A DNA stretch of 64,000 nt, from assembly GCA_919902505.1 (NCBI GenBank), contig CAKKRE010000023.1:51013-115012 (forward strand), given 5' to 3'. Shown here one piece after another: positions 51,277 to 60,351 of the stretch (the stretch's first letter is position 1; the number at the start of each line of letters is the position of its first letter). The position numbers and the translations under genes were made by a program. The DNA is from Nitrospiraceae bacterium. GTDB lineage: Bacteria; Nitrospirota; Nitrospiria; Nitrospirales; Nitrospiraceae. The notes under the pieces were generated by a model. The model was given only the letters and a program-made list of their open reading frames with translations, was not told the origin of the DNA and did no database searches.

Positions 51277-52710
51277 CTAATTGGCTGGTGCGCGGGGACC
51301 TTCCAAACGGCTGACGGTGTCGGGCGCGGGCTGAGTCGCGCGGCTCAGCAGTAGAATGCGCCCGGTGTCGTCGCCCTGAGACGTGTAGGCCAGCGTGACT
51401 TCCGCGATCTTGTAGTCGAATTGGGTTTCTGCCAACCGGGTTTGCGCCGCGGTCACCGCCACTTCCGATTGCGTCACTTCCACCACCGTGCCCAACCCCA
51501 GTTTGTAGCGTTGTTTCGAAAGCTGCAACGCTTCTTGCGCCGTTTTGACCTGTTCTTCCGCCAGGGTGATTTGTTGGGCGAAGGTCAGGGTGTCGAGATA
51601 GGCGTTGGTCACCTGTTGCGTCAGCGCCTGTTCGATATTGCTGGTTGCGGCGGAGGCGGCCTGACGATTGGCGTTCGCCTCCACGACTTGATTCTCGATC
51701 AGAAATCCGGTGAAGAGGGGCATGGACACCATCGCGCCGGCCATCCACCACCCGCCGGTCTGCTGGTTCTGGCGGGCGTCGAAGGGATCGAAGGTTCCTC
51801 CGCTGGCGATCGCCGAGACCGTCGGCAGGTATTGGCGTTTGGTCGCGGTGAGTCTCGCATCGGCTGAAGCGGTCTGCTCCTTCGCGCGTTTCACTTCCGG
51901 ATGCGACAGGCTTTCGTTGATCAGGCTTTCCAGCGTCTTCTGCGGACGCACCTCCACGGAAATGTCTTCGAGGACGTAGTCGTCGGTGCCGACGATGCCC
52001 ATGGTCCGGTTCAAGTCGGCATAGCTGGCTTTCAAATCGTTGCGGCTTCGCACCAGGAGCGATTGCGCATTGACCAGCTCCACATGGGCCAGATCGAAGT
52101 CGAGCTTCGATTTCAGTTGCTGGCGGTAGAGGGTCTCGATCTGCCCGGCGATGATCCCGCGCTCCCGGACGGTTTCTTCCGCAATCTGGACCAGCCGCCG
52201 CCGCTTGAGACTATTCAGATAGGCCCGTTGCACATACAGCAACACCAGGGCACGGCGGGCGCTGACATCCTGTCCCTGCGCGCGTTCGGCGAGTTTGCTC
52301 GACTCCACCAGATTGCTCGTGTAGCCGAAGTCGTAGATGCGTTGATTGGCGATGACGCCGCCGGTGAAGGTGGTCTGGTTTTCACGGAGCAATCCACCGC
52401 CGACCATGAAGCGCGGGTTGCTCACCCCGGCGCCGGCTATCGTGTTGGCGTTCGCATAGACCTGCGGGTAGTAGAGGGAGCGGGCCTGTTCGGTGCGCGC
52501 TTCCGAGGCTTTCAGGTTCGCCACACCTTCGATCAGCATGGGGTGGTTTTTCACGGCGATATCGACGGCGCGCTGGACGCCGAGAAAACTGCCGTGGGGC
52601 AGCGTTTGGGGCTGTTCCGCGTCTTGGGCCTGTGCGGCGGAGACCAGCAGTAGGGTCAACGCCAACGTCGTCAGCGTCCTGAGGGGGGCCTGCGACAATA
52701 AGCGACTCAT
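51277..52710 (-). CDS. TolC-family outer-membrane efflux protein
   Basis: A 477-residue outer-membrane channel of the RND system upstream. It has a signal peptide (MSRLLSQAPLRTLTTLALTL, cleavage near AAQAQ), two tandem outer-membrane-efflux repeats with long helices (QQLKSKLDFDLAHVELVNAQ, KQRYKLGLGTVVEVTQSEVA) and the usual periplasmic barrel. Its ATG overlaps the adaptor stop by 4 nt, so the operon RR-RND-adaptor-TolC is coupled throughout. Confidence 0.92.
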   Translation of the reverse strand: MSRLLSQAPLRTLTTLALTLLLVSAAQAQDAEQPQTLPHGSFLGVQRAVDIAVKNHPMLIEGVANLKASEARTEQARSLYYPQVYANANTIAGAGVSNPRFMVGGGLLRENQTTFTGGVIANQRIYDFGYTSNLVESSKLAERAQGQDVSARRALVLLYVQRAYLNSLKRRRLVQIAEETVRERGIIAGQIETLYRQQLKSKLDFDLAHVELVNAQSLLVRSRNDLKASYADLNRTMGIVGTDDYVLEDISVEVRPQKTLESLINESLSHPEVKRAKEQTASADARLTATKRQYLPTVSAIASGGTFDPFDARQNQQTGGWWMAGAMVSMPLFTGFLIENQVVEANANRQAASAATSNIEQALTQQVTNAYLDTLTFAQQITLAEEQVKTAQEALQLSKQRYKLGLGTVVEVTQSEVAVTAAQTRLAETQFDYKIAEVTLAYTSQGDDTGRILLLSRATQPAPDTVSRLEGPRAPAN

Positions 52711-54008
52711 GGGCGTGCTCCCTGTTTCTGCGAGGTCCCGTTCGGTGCGGGGGGCGGCAGCGGGGGAGTGCCACCGGGAACGCGACGCTCGAATTTCTGT
52801 TGGGACAGTTTGGCGTCAGGCAGATTGAACGGCGAGCCTTGAACCGGCATGCCGTCCAGCAGGCGGCGTTTCCCGACCGCGACGACTTCTTCGTGGCCCT
52901 GCAAGCCGGAGGTGATTTCGATCCAGCGGCCGTCGCTGATGCCGGTCTGTACCGCGACCGACTTGGCCTTTCCCTCTTCGACAATGAAGACCGATTTTCC
53001 TTTGGGTGTGCTGATGACCGCCTGTGGCGGAACCACTAGGGCCTGAGGAATTTCCCGCAACCCGAGCGCCACTTCGGCAAAGGTGCCGGGCCGGAGCGCA
53101 TGATCTGCGTTTGGTAGATCAATTTCGACCAGCAGGCTCCGCGTCGCAGGATCGAGCGCCAGGGTGGAGCGGGTGATGACGCCGCTGAACGACCGGTTGG
53201 GCAGCTCCGTAACCTTCACGGTCGCGCTGGTTTTGCCGGGAACGACCCAGGGGCTGTCGTCTTGCGGGACGTTCGCATAGACGCGAACCGTGTTGAGGTC
53301 CATGATCGTAAACAGCGGAATCGCGCTGGTGGCTGAGGAGGTGGCGATCTGAATCAATGAGCCGGGATCGGCGAAGCGAGCGGTGACGATGCCGTCGTAG
53401 GGCGCGCGGACTTTGGTGTAGTCCCGCATGACGACCCGTTGCTCCATTAGGTGTCGGGCACCTTGATAAGCGGCTTCGGCCACGTCCACGTCCTGCTTGG
53501 CGATCACGTCGGGCGATTCCTTCCAGACCTTGGCCAGTCGTTCGTAGGTCAGCTTCTTGATTTTGTAATCCGACACGGCCTGCTGATACTGCTCTTCCAC
53601 CTCGGGCGCGTCGATCACGGCGACCACTTCGTTCTTCTTCACCGCATCGCCCTTGTCCGGGCCGATCCATTTCAGATAGCCGGCGACTTTGGCGTAGAGC
53701 GTGGTTTGATACAGCGGCGACACATTGGCCGGCAGTTTGACCGTATAGACCAGGTCACGTCGGGTCGGCTTGGTGACCTGCACATCGACCGGGGCGGAGT
53801 CCGATTCCGAGGGAGTCGGGCCGGCCGGCGGTTCCGACTGCGCGGTCGCGGGCGAACCTGCAGGAGTCGGGGAGTTGGCCGGTTCCTCTTCGTGCCAATA
53901 GCGGTAGCCCCCGATTGCCAGGATCAGGAATACACCTGCACCAATCCAGACTGGCGTGCGGTTGGGGCGTTTCACGAACGGGGGCGGGACTACCTGTTCG
54001 GTCATCAA
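52707..54008 (-). CDS. RND efflux periplasmic adaptor (membrane fusion protein)
   Basis: A 433-residue HlyD/AcrA-type adaptor linking the RND pump to TolC. An N-terminal membrane anchor (VWIGAGVFLILAIGGYRYW, residues 17-35) is followed by a Pro/Ser-rich linker, the lipoyl-like hairpin (GYLKWIGPDKGDAVKKNEVV, APYDGIVTARFADPGSLIQI) and beta-barrel domains. It has no lipobox, so anchoring is by the helix. It overlaps the pump gene by 4 nt and the TolC gene by 4 nt. Confidence 0.92.
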   Translation of the reverse strand: MMTEQVVPPPFVKRPNRTPVWIGAGVFLILAIGGYRYWHEEEPANSPTPAGSPATAQSEPPAGPTPSESDSAPVDVQVTKPTRRDLVYTVKLPANVSPLYQTTLYAKVAGYLKWIGPDKGDAVKKNEVVAVIDAPEVEEQYQQAVSDYKIKKLTYERLAKVWKESPDVIAKQDVDVAEAAYQGARHLMEQRVVMRDYTKVRAPYDGIVTARFADPGSLIQIATSSATSAIPLFTIMDLNTVRVYANVPQDDSPWVVPGKTSATVKVTELPNRSFSGVITRSTLALDPATRSLLVEIDLPNADHALRPGTFAEVALGLREIPQALVVPPQAVISTPKGKSVFIVEEGKAKSVAVQTGISDGRWIEITSGLQGHEEVVAVGKRRLLDGMPVQGSPFNLPDAKLSQQKFERRVPGGTPPLPPPAPNGTSQKQGARP

Positions 54009-57000
54009 ATTTCCTCCAGAGTCGCCGGCGCGGTCGAAGACACAGGGGGACGTTCCCGGCGAATCAACACGAGCGAGTGCATGATGGGGACCACCAACAA
54101 CGTCATGATCGTGCTGACCGCCAACCCGCCGACCACCGCGCGGGCCAGGGGCACCATCGTTTCATTGCCCTCGCCGAAGCCGAGGGCCAGCGGCAGGAGG
54201 CCGAGAATCGTCGCGAGGGCCGTCATAAGGATCGGGCGAATGCGGCGGCGACCCGCTTCGAGCACGGCATGTTCGGCCGTGGCTCCATGGCGAACCATAC
54301 GATTGGCAAAGTCGACGAGCAGAATACTGTTCGACACCACGATGCCCATCATCATCAGCGTCCCGATCATCGACTCGACGTTCACGGACGTGTTGGTGAG
54401 ATGCAATGTGAGCACGGTGCCGATCCAGCCCAGCGGCACGGCGACCAGAATAATGAGGGGATCGATGAACGACCGGAACAACGCCACCATCACCAGATAA
54501 ATCAGCACGACGGCGAGGGGGAGGGCCAGGGCAAAGTTCTGGATTGCGCCGCGCATATTGGCCACTTCGCCGCGCAGTTGCACCGTCACGTCCTTGGGCA
54601 GTGGCACGCCGGCCAGCGCTTGTTCGATGTCCTTGGCTACATGGCCGAGATCGTTTCCGACCGGCGTCACCAGCACGTTGATCAAGCGCGAGAGATCATA
54701 GTGGTCGACCGAATCGGGGCCGGTTTTGAAGTTGAGCGTCGCCACATCCCGCAACATCACCGGCGGTCCGCGCCGGTCGTCTCCCGTAGCGTAATACCCG
54801 CTCGCCATGTCCATTTGCCGTCCGGCAAACGGCGTGTTCTGTAGCGCCAGCGTGGAGCCTTGCATACCGCCGCCCGTGAGGCTGGCAGTCGGCGGCAGCG
54901 GCGTGCGCGCGCCGATAATCGGAATGTTCAACAGGTCTTCCGTCGTCGTGAGCGATTGCTCCGGGTACTGCGCAAGCAGGAAATAGCCGTTGGCGGTCTT
55001 GGGATCCAGCCAGTAGTTGGGGGAGAGGGCCAGGTTGGAGCTGATGCCGGTGATGACATCGACGACCACGCGATTCTGGTTGATGCCGTAGTAGGCGGCT
55101 TTCATGCGATCTACATCGATATGCAGCTCGGGATAACTCTTGCCCTGCTTGATCCGTACATCGACCGTATTGGGCACCTGTGCGATCCGCTGCTGGATCT
55201 GCTCCGCGACCGGCCTGATGACGTCGAGGCTTGGGCCTTTGACCTGGATGTCGATCGGCGCCTTGAGGCCGAAGTTCAACACATCGCTGACGATGCCGCC
55301 GGTTTGAAAGGCGATTTCGACACCGGGCAGAGAAGACTTGAACTTCTTCCGAAGGTCCGCGATGTAGTCTTCCGTATGTCCCTGATGTCCGGTCACCAGA
55401 TTCACCAGCACGAACGCCGTATGATTCCCGGTATTCGGGGCGAAGCGCGCCGCATCGCCGAAGTAAAGACCCGTGTTCGAGATCACTTCTTCCAGATCGT
55501 CCTTCGGGATCGTATCGTGCACAAGTTGTTCGATTTGACCTACGATGGCCGTGGTCTTTTCGATCCGTGATCCTTCCGGCGCCATGACCAACATGGTGAA
55601 ATTCCCCGCATCCACTTTGGGGAAGAACTCGGTGTGGAGACGAGGCAGCAGAAAGACCGCGGTCGCGACCAGGGCGAGTGCAGCCAGGCCGATCACGACG
55701 GGCTTGAAGCGCACACCGGCGGTGAGCAACGGTTCGTAGATGGCGAGCACATACCGGAACCACCCCTCGTCGGCCGATGCCTCGTGTTCGGAAGACTTGG
55801 CGTGACCCGCCTGGTAGAGCCAGGCCAACACGACCGGCGTCACCGACATGGAGACGACATAGTCGGCCAACATGGCGAAGGCGACGGTCATCGCCAGCGG
55901 CACGAAGAGATACTTCACGATGCCGGTAAAAAACATGATCGGCAGGTAGACGATGAGGATGCAGATCGTGGCCACCAGGATCGGCAGCGTCAGCTCCATG
56001 GCACTGTCTTCAGCAGCCGAACGTCCGTCCTTGCCCATTTCCAAATGCCGATGCAGGTTCTCCTGCACCACGATGTTGTTGTCCAGCAGGGTACCGATGA
56101 CCAGGGCCAGTCCGCCCAGCGTCATCAAGTTCACGCTTTGGCCGGTCAGGTAGAGCGCGACCAGCGCGGCGGTCAGGGAGAGGGGAATCGCCAGCCCGAC
56201 GACGAGCGCAGCCTTCACGCTGGCGAGAAAGATGAAGATCATCAAACCCGCGAGACCGGCGCCGAGAAGGCCTTCTTTCTGCAAATTGGCGATGGCCTGG
56301 CGGATGTAGAGTGACTGGTCGTAGAGAAACTTGATGGTCGTGCCGGATGGAATCTCCGAGAGCTTCGAGAGCTTCGCGCGAATGCCGTCGGTGACTTCCA
56401 GCGTGTTGGCGCCTTCCTGCCTGGTGATCGGAATATAGGTCGCTTCGCGGCCGTTCACCCGCACGATCGAGGTCTGCACCGCGGCGCTGTCGGAGGCGGT
56501 GCCGATGTCGCGGATCAACACCGGCGTGCCGTTCACGATCTTGATGGGGATGTCGTTGATCTCATCCACCACGTCCACGAGGCTGTTGGAGTAGACGTAA
56601 TAGTCGAGGTCACCGATCTTGATGTCGCCGGCGGGAATGATGGCGCTCTGTGCATTCAACGCATTGACCACCTCGGAGGGAGAGACGCCGCGCGCGAGCA
56701 GCCGTTGCTGGTCGAGGAACACAGTGATCTGCCGGACCTTGCCGCCCAACGGCGGGCCGAAGGAAATGCCTGGGATGGTGGCGATCTGTTGGCGTACGTT
56801 GAAGTAGGCCAGGTCGCGGATTTCCTTGGGGCCGAGCGTGTCGCTGGAGATGGAGAGGTAACCCACCGGCAGACTCGATACGCCGAACTTATAGACGGAG
56901 GGCGGATAGACGCCGGGCGGCAGCAGGCGGATGATGCTGTAGGCCAGGCTGGTCAGTTCCGACTGGGCCGAATCGATGCCGTAGTCCGGCTGAAAGAAGA

Positions 57001-57274
57001 CCTTGATGTAACTCATCCCCGAGAGCGATTGGGACTCGATGTGTTCGACGTAGCTCGCTTCGACGAAGCGCTGCTCCATCTTGAGCGTGATCGCCCCTTC
57101 CATTTCGCTAGGGCTCAACCCGCGATAGAAGGTGGTGACGAGAATCGACGGCAGCTTGATCTCGGGGAAGATGTCCACACGCATCTTCTGATAGGACACG
57201 GCACCCAAGATCAGCGCGATCATGCAGATCGCAAAGACGGCGTAGGGATTTTTGAGCGCGGCGCGGGTCAGCAT
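54005..57274 (-). CDS. RND-family efflux pump inner-membrane subunit
   Basis: A 1089-residue proton-driven exporter with twelve transmembrane helices and two large periplasmic domains. It opens LTRAALKNPYAVFAICMIAL and has MRVDIFPEIKLPSILV, typical of the HAE superfamily. In TM4 the usual pair of Asp reads LVIGTLLDNNIVVQENLHRH: Asp 398 is kept and the second is Asn 399. TM10 has SNSILLVDFANRM, lacking the AcrB Lys. The substrate class is not evident. It overlaps the response regulator stop by 7 nt. Confidence 0.93.
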   Translation of the reverse strand: MLTRAALKNPYAVFAICMIALILGAVSYQKMRVDIFPEIKLPSILVTTFYRGLSPSEMEGAITLKMEQRFVEASYVEHIESQSLSGMSYIKVFFQPDYGIDSAQSELTSLAYSIIRLLPPGVYPPSVYKFGVSSLPVGYLSISSDTLGPKEIRDLAYFNVRQQIATIPGISFGPPLGGKVRQITVFLDQQRLLARGVSPSEVVNALNAQSAIIPAGDIKIGDLDYYVYSNSLVDVVDEINDIPIKIVNGTPVLIRDIGTASDSAAVQTSIVRVNGREATYIPITRQEGANTLEVTDGIRAKLSKLSEIPSGTTIKFLYDQSLYIRQAIANLQKEGLLGAGLAGLMIFIFLASVKAALVVGLAIPLSLTAALVALYLTGQSVNLMTLGGLALVIGTLLDNNIVVQENLHRHLEMGKDGRSAAEDSAMELTLPILVATICILIVYLPIMFFTGIVKYLFVPLAMTVAFAMLADYVVSMSVTPVVLAWLYQAGHAKSSEHEASADEGWFRYVLAIYEPLLTAGVRFKPVVIGLAALALVATAVFLLPRLHTEFFPKVDAGNFTMLVMAPEGSRIEKTTAIVGQIEQLVHDTIPKDDLEEVISNTGLYFGDAARFAPNTGNHTAFVLVNLVTGHQGHTEDYIADLRKKFKSSLPGVEIAFQTGGIVSDVLNFGLKAPIDIQVKGPSLDVIRPVAEQIQQRIAQVPNTVDVRIKQGKSYPELHIDVDRMKAAYYGINQNRVVVDVITGISSNLALSPNYWLDPKTANGYFLLAQYPEQSLTTTEDLLNIPIIGARTPLPPTASLTGGGMQGSTLALQNTPFAGRQMDMASGYYATGDDRRGPPVMLRDVATLNFKTGPDSVDHYDLSRLINVLVTPVGNDLGHVAKDIEQALAGVPLPKDVTVQLRGEVANMRGAIQNFALALPLAVVLIYLVMVALFRSFIDPLIILVAVPLGWIGTVLTLHLTNTSVNVESMIGTLMMMGIVVSNSILLVDFANRMVRHGATAEHAVLEAGRRRIRPILMTALATILGLLPLALGFGEGNETMVPLARAVVGGLAVSTIMTLLVVPIMHSLVLIRRERPPVSSTAPATLEEI

Positions 57275-57696
57275 GGGGTGGCCATCCGTCTGGTGCAGTT
57301 GTGTTCCAGCCAGAATTTCCAGAGGTGCAGGGAGAGGCTCACAAGATCGTCGAATTGTCCCGGCTTGACTACGTAGCCGTTGGCTCCGGCCTGGTAACAG
57401 GCTCGCACATCCACGGCGTCGTCGGAGCTGGTGAGAATCACCACGGGAATCGGCGCAAGCCGCGCATCCTGCTTCAGGCGTGTCAGCACATCCACTCCGC
57501 GTTCTCCCTGCAATTTGAGATCGAGCAGGATCAAGCCCGGTTCATCGTTGGGTACGTGATCGTTGAGATAGGTCATCGCTGCACGGCTGCCATCGGTGAT
57601 CTCCAAGCGACCCTTGTATCCGGACTGCGTCAGGGCCTGGCGAAAGAGTTCACATTCGCCAGGGCTGTTGTCGATGAGCAGAATGGATAAGGGCAT
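57268..57696 (-). CDS. Single-domain response regulator (CheY/Rcp1-like)
   Basis: A 142-residue receiver domain with no output domain. The acidic pocket is ID-N in SILLIDNSPGECELF, the phosphorylated Asp 59 lies in GLILLDLKLQGERG, and Thr 89 (VVILTSSDD) and Lys 111 (GYVVKPGQFDDL) are conserved. The pattern is that of Rcp1-type receivers that dock on phytochrome-like kinases. Its stop overlaps the RND pump start by 7 nt, an unusual coupling of a receiver to an efflux system. No kinase is nearby. Confidence 0.87.
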   Translation of the reverse strand: MPLSILLIDNSPGECELFRQALTQSGYKGRLEITDGSRAAMTYLNDHVPNDEPGLILLDLKLQGERGVDVLTRLKQDARLAPIPVVILTSSDDAVDVRACYQAGANGYVVKPGQFDDLVSLSLHLWKFWLEHNCTRRMATPC

Positions 57697-57856
57697 CTCG
57701 TAGATATCCGGTTAATTCTGAAGCAGCATAGAGCAGGGACCGTGCCGGGGAAGCTTTCTAGGCAATGCTTCTAAAAATTCTGTGAGATAACGCCGGCTTA
57801 GTCCCGCAAGTCTTGGTCTGAAGGGATGAGTGTGATCTTGTCAGTCGGCGAGGAGG

Positions 57857-57893
57857 CTGGAGAAACTCCCTAGACGCTAGGGAGTTTCTCCAG
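57857..57893 (-). terminator. Perfect 17-bp hairpin downstream of the CZB gene
   Basis: CTGGAGAAACTCCCTAG (57857-57873) and its exact complement (57877-57893) around a 3-nt loop. It starts 18 bp beyond the CZB gene stop on the minus strand and lies 160 bp before the response regulator. There is no T-run after it, so it may stabilise mRNA ends as well as terminate. Confidence 0.6.
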
Positions 57894-57910
57894 CGCATCG
57901 CCGGGCTCGA

Positions 57911-58285
57911 TCAGGCTGCCTTCGTGGCTGTCTTCTTCCACTCCATCATCTTGGCCGTCAACTTGGACGATGCCGCCGTGTAGTCACCCTTAAAGCCGAT
58001 CGACGCTTCCGCGCCGGTCTTATCCCCCGATTGCACCTTGGTGACGACCGTCGCCGCGACCTTGTGAAAGGCCTTGTGCAGTTCGAGGATCTCTTTGTAA
58101 TAGGGGTCTGTGGCGGCGGGGGTACCGGCCAGACTATACAGCCACTTGCCGAATTCGCAGCGGTTGTCCACACCGACTTCTGCCGGGACCAGTGCCAGCG
58201 TGCCGTCGATGTTCTGCCGTAGTTTCACCTTCCACGCGCCATGCGCACCGATTGCCTTGTCGATTTGTTCGATGATGTTGGACAT
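57911..58285 (-). CDS. Stand-alone CZB (chemoreceptor zinc-binding) domain protein
   Basis: A 124-residue soluble protein that is essentially one CZB domain: His 15 (IGAHGAWKVKLRQNI), Cys 43 (RCEFGKWLYSL), and His 70/His 74 (ELHKAFHKVAATVV) form the expected zinc site. CZB domains on chemoreceptors and diguanylate cyclases sense zinc or oxidants. Here there is no output domain, so it may act as a partner. The start is ATG 58285 with CCGGGAGG 5 nt before. It has its own hairpin after the stop. Confidence 0.82.
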   Translation of the reverse strand: MSNIIEQIDKAIGAHGAWKVKLRQNIDGTLALVPAEVGVDNRCEFGKWLYSLAGTPAATDPYYKEILELHKAFHKVAATVVTKVQSGDKTGAEASIGFKGDYTAASSKLTAKMMEWKKTATKAA

Positions 58286-58367
58286 GCGACCTCCCGGGAA
58301 ATAAAGAAAAGGGTTTCCTGTTCCTGTATCGGAGGGAGGGGGGAAGGCTTGAGGGGGGGAGGAACGC

Positions 58368-58449
58368 GGCCTGGTCGTCCTCTTGCTCGCGGAACGCGCG
58401 GCCTATGAAGGCCCTCGTTCGACGCGCGCAGTTGAGGACCACCCAGGCC
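58368..58449 (+). repeat. Fold-back repeat family C, copy 1 (82 bp)
   Basis: Core CTCGCGGAACGCGCGGCC followed by GGCCCTCGTTCGACGCGCGC. The outer arms GGCCTGGTCGTCC and GGACCACCCAGGCC are complementary. Within the core GGCC pairs with GGCC. Two related copies follow at 58497 and 58684. Confidence 0.75.
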
Positions 58450-58496
58450 ACGCTCCTCCGAATGATTGTAGAACGAGAAAAGGAGGGTGGAAGCAG

Positions 58497-58593
58497 GGGC
58501 CTGCTCGGGGACATCGTCTTTGCTCGCGCAACGCGCGGTCGGGGACTCCCCTCGTTGGACGCGCGCATGTAGACGATGCCCCCGAGCAGGCCC
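58497..58593 (+). repeat. Fold-back repeat family C, copy 2 (97 bp)
   Basis: Same core as copy 1 (CTCGCGCAACGCGCGG, CTCGTTGGACGCGCGCA). The arms GGGCCTGCTCGGGGACATCG and CGATGCCCCCGAGCAGGCCC pair over about 20 bases, yet differ from copy 1. The inner pair is GGGG/CCCC instead of GGCC/GGCC. Confidence 0.75.
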
Positions 58594-58683
58594 TTGATCG
58601 GTTGAATGGTGAGGGAGAGGAAGAGGAACTGCCGTCTCGCCGGCGTCCACAGACGTGGCGCTCCTTATTCGTCGCGCCGTGGA

Positions 58684-58753
58684 CCTCGCGGAACGCGCGG
58701 CCTAGGAAGGGCCTCGTTGGATACGCACAGTTAGAACGATGCCCCGAGGCCAG
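58684..58753 (+). repeat. Fold-back repeat family C, copy 3 (partial)
   Basis: Core CTCGCGGAACGCGCGGCC and GGGCCTCGTTGGATACGC. The right part AACGATGCCCCGAGGCC resembles the right arm of copy 2, but no matching left arm was found, so this copy is partial or decayed. The 640-bp gap 58286-58927 contains these three copies and no supported gene. Confidence 0.6.
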
Positions 58754-58927
58754 CTCACTGGACAAAATCGTGATGCCTGCCAGGCATTTGTCGATCTGCC
58801 TCCAGGGCTTTTCCTAGCCTCCCCGGCTGGCAGAAATGAGTAGCATGGTTCAGGACGACTTGGCCGTAGGTACGGGAGGTTGTGGCTGCGACCACAGTGC
58901 GTCGGTCATTCCAGGAGAAACCCGATC

Positions 58928-60190
58928 ATGACAGAGGATCAATCAGTCTCCATTCCCAGTCGAGGGTGGCGCCTCATTCAAACCAGAGATTTCGGCCTGC
59001 TATGGTGGGGACAGACCACCTCTCAGATCGGGGAGGGCCTCAACAAGGTTGCGCTCCTCTGGTTTGTCTACGAGCTGACCGGATCGGCCATGAAGATGAC
59101 CATGGTCGGACTCCTCCAGACGATCCCGCCGCTCTTGTTCGGTCCGTTGATCGGCGTCTATCTGGATCGGTTACCCAAAAAAGCCGTGATGGTATGGGTC
59201 GATCTGCTTCGTGCTCTGCTCACGTTTCTCATTCCGGCGCTGTATGCCATGGAGATGTTATCCATCGAGGGACTCTATGGACTGATTTTTCTCACGTCTG
59301 TGGTCTCCACTGTGTTCGGCCCCGCGCTGGTATCGGCCGTGCCATTGCTTGTTCGACCTTCGGAGCTGATGTCGGCGAATGCACTCATCCAAGGCACCAA
59401 CAATATCGGCATGTTGCTCGGGCCGGCGATCAGCGGAGTGACGATTGCACTCATCAACGCGGAGAATGTGTTGTTCGTCAACTCCGCCACCTTCCTTCTT
59501 TCGGCCCTGTGACTGATGCCGATTCGCTTCAGCATCCCTCATGTTGCAGCGAGGGATGCTTCCTCCTCCGTGTGGGACGAGCTCAAGGTCGGATTTCGTT
59601 TCGTGTTCGGGCAGCAACCCATGGTCTTGACCCTGCTGATCATTTCATCGCTCTACAATCTGGGTGTGAGCGCCTTCGTCTTCATCTTGCCGGTCTATGC
59701 CAAAGAGTTTCTCCAAGTCGGGCCCGTGCAACTGGGCTGGTTGTGGTCCGCGCTGGGTGTGGGGATGTTGGCGGCCTCGACCTGGCTGGCGTGGAAAAAA
59801 CAGAGTGACATGCAGGGGCGACTACGTATCGTCGTCAGCGGCATGACCATCGGCGGTCTTGCGGTCTGTAGTTTGAGCCTGCTGGAGACGCCTCTGGTCG
59901 CGGCGGGGATCGTCATTGTCGTCGGCGGCAGGACCGCGGTACTCAATCCGATCGTGTGGGCGTTGCTTCAGGAAGTGACACCGGACCATTTGATCGGCCG
60001 CGTGCTCACGACGTTTAGTGTTGGCTCCATGGCCTCCGCCATGGCGGGGATGACGGGATTCGGGTGGGTGGCCGACGCGATCGGTCCCGCTGCGAGCCTG
60101 GTGGGCTTGGGGCTTGTGCTCCTGCTCACTGCAGCAGTGGCGGTGTCATGTGTTCGCAGAGTCCGTCCCGTTCTTGTCGCGCAGGCATGA
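58928..60190 (+). pseudogene. MFS transporter interrupted by an in-frame TGA
   Basis: Reading on past one stop, the same frame encodes a complete MFS exporter of 420 residues. Part one (58928-59512) opens MTEDQSVSIPSRGWRLIQTR and has DRLPKKAVMVWVDLLRAL; part two (59516-60190) continues MPIRFSIPHVAARDASSSVW to the end. The only break is TGA at 59510-59512, codon 195. The adjacent paralogue at 60352 has Cys 186 (TGC) at this position (SAACLLPIRL against SAL-stop-LMPIRF). A single-base change TGC to TGA, a sequencing error, or recoding are all possible. No frameshift is needed. Confidence 0.85.
59531..59560 (+). other. Perfect 10-bp hairpin just downstream of the internal TGA
   Basis: AGCATCCCTC (59531-59540) pairs exactly with GAGGGATGCT (59551-59560) around a 10-nt loop. 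It starts 18 nt after the TGA within the coding frame, so the loop begins 28 nt from the stop. It could be chance, a translation-recoding element or a terminator-like stem. Confidence 0.6.
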
Positions 60191-60351
60191 TGATCCTCAC
60201 AGATGGCGAACACCTGACTGTCTGCATGGAACGAACGTGATGGTATGTGGCAAGCGAGCCCTCGTGAGCGGAAGGACCATGCGTGAGACATTTCTCAGCG
60301 CCACCCATTCCTACTGATTCCACTCCTGCGGCAAACGTTTATACTGGCGGC

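Noticed and set aside
58368..58753. Possible CRISPR array because of three spaced repeats
   Set aside because: Copies are long, palindromic, unevenly spaced and imperfect; no cas genes are nearby.
58134..58817. Several overlapping ORFs with repeated RPTR...GRAFRE-like peptides
   Set aside because: They are translations of the family C repeats on both strands, with no starts or ribosome-binding sites in common.
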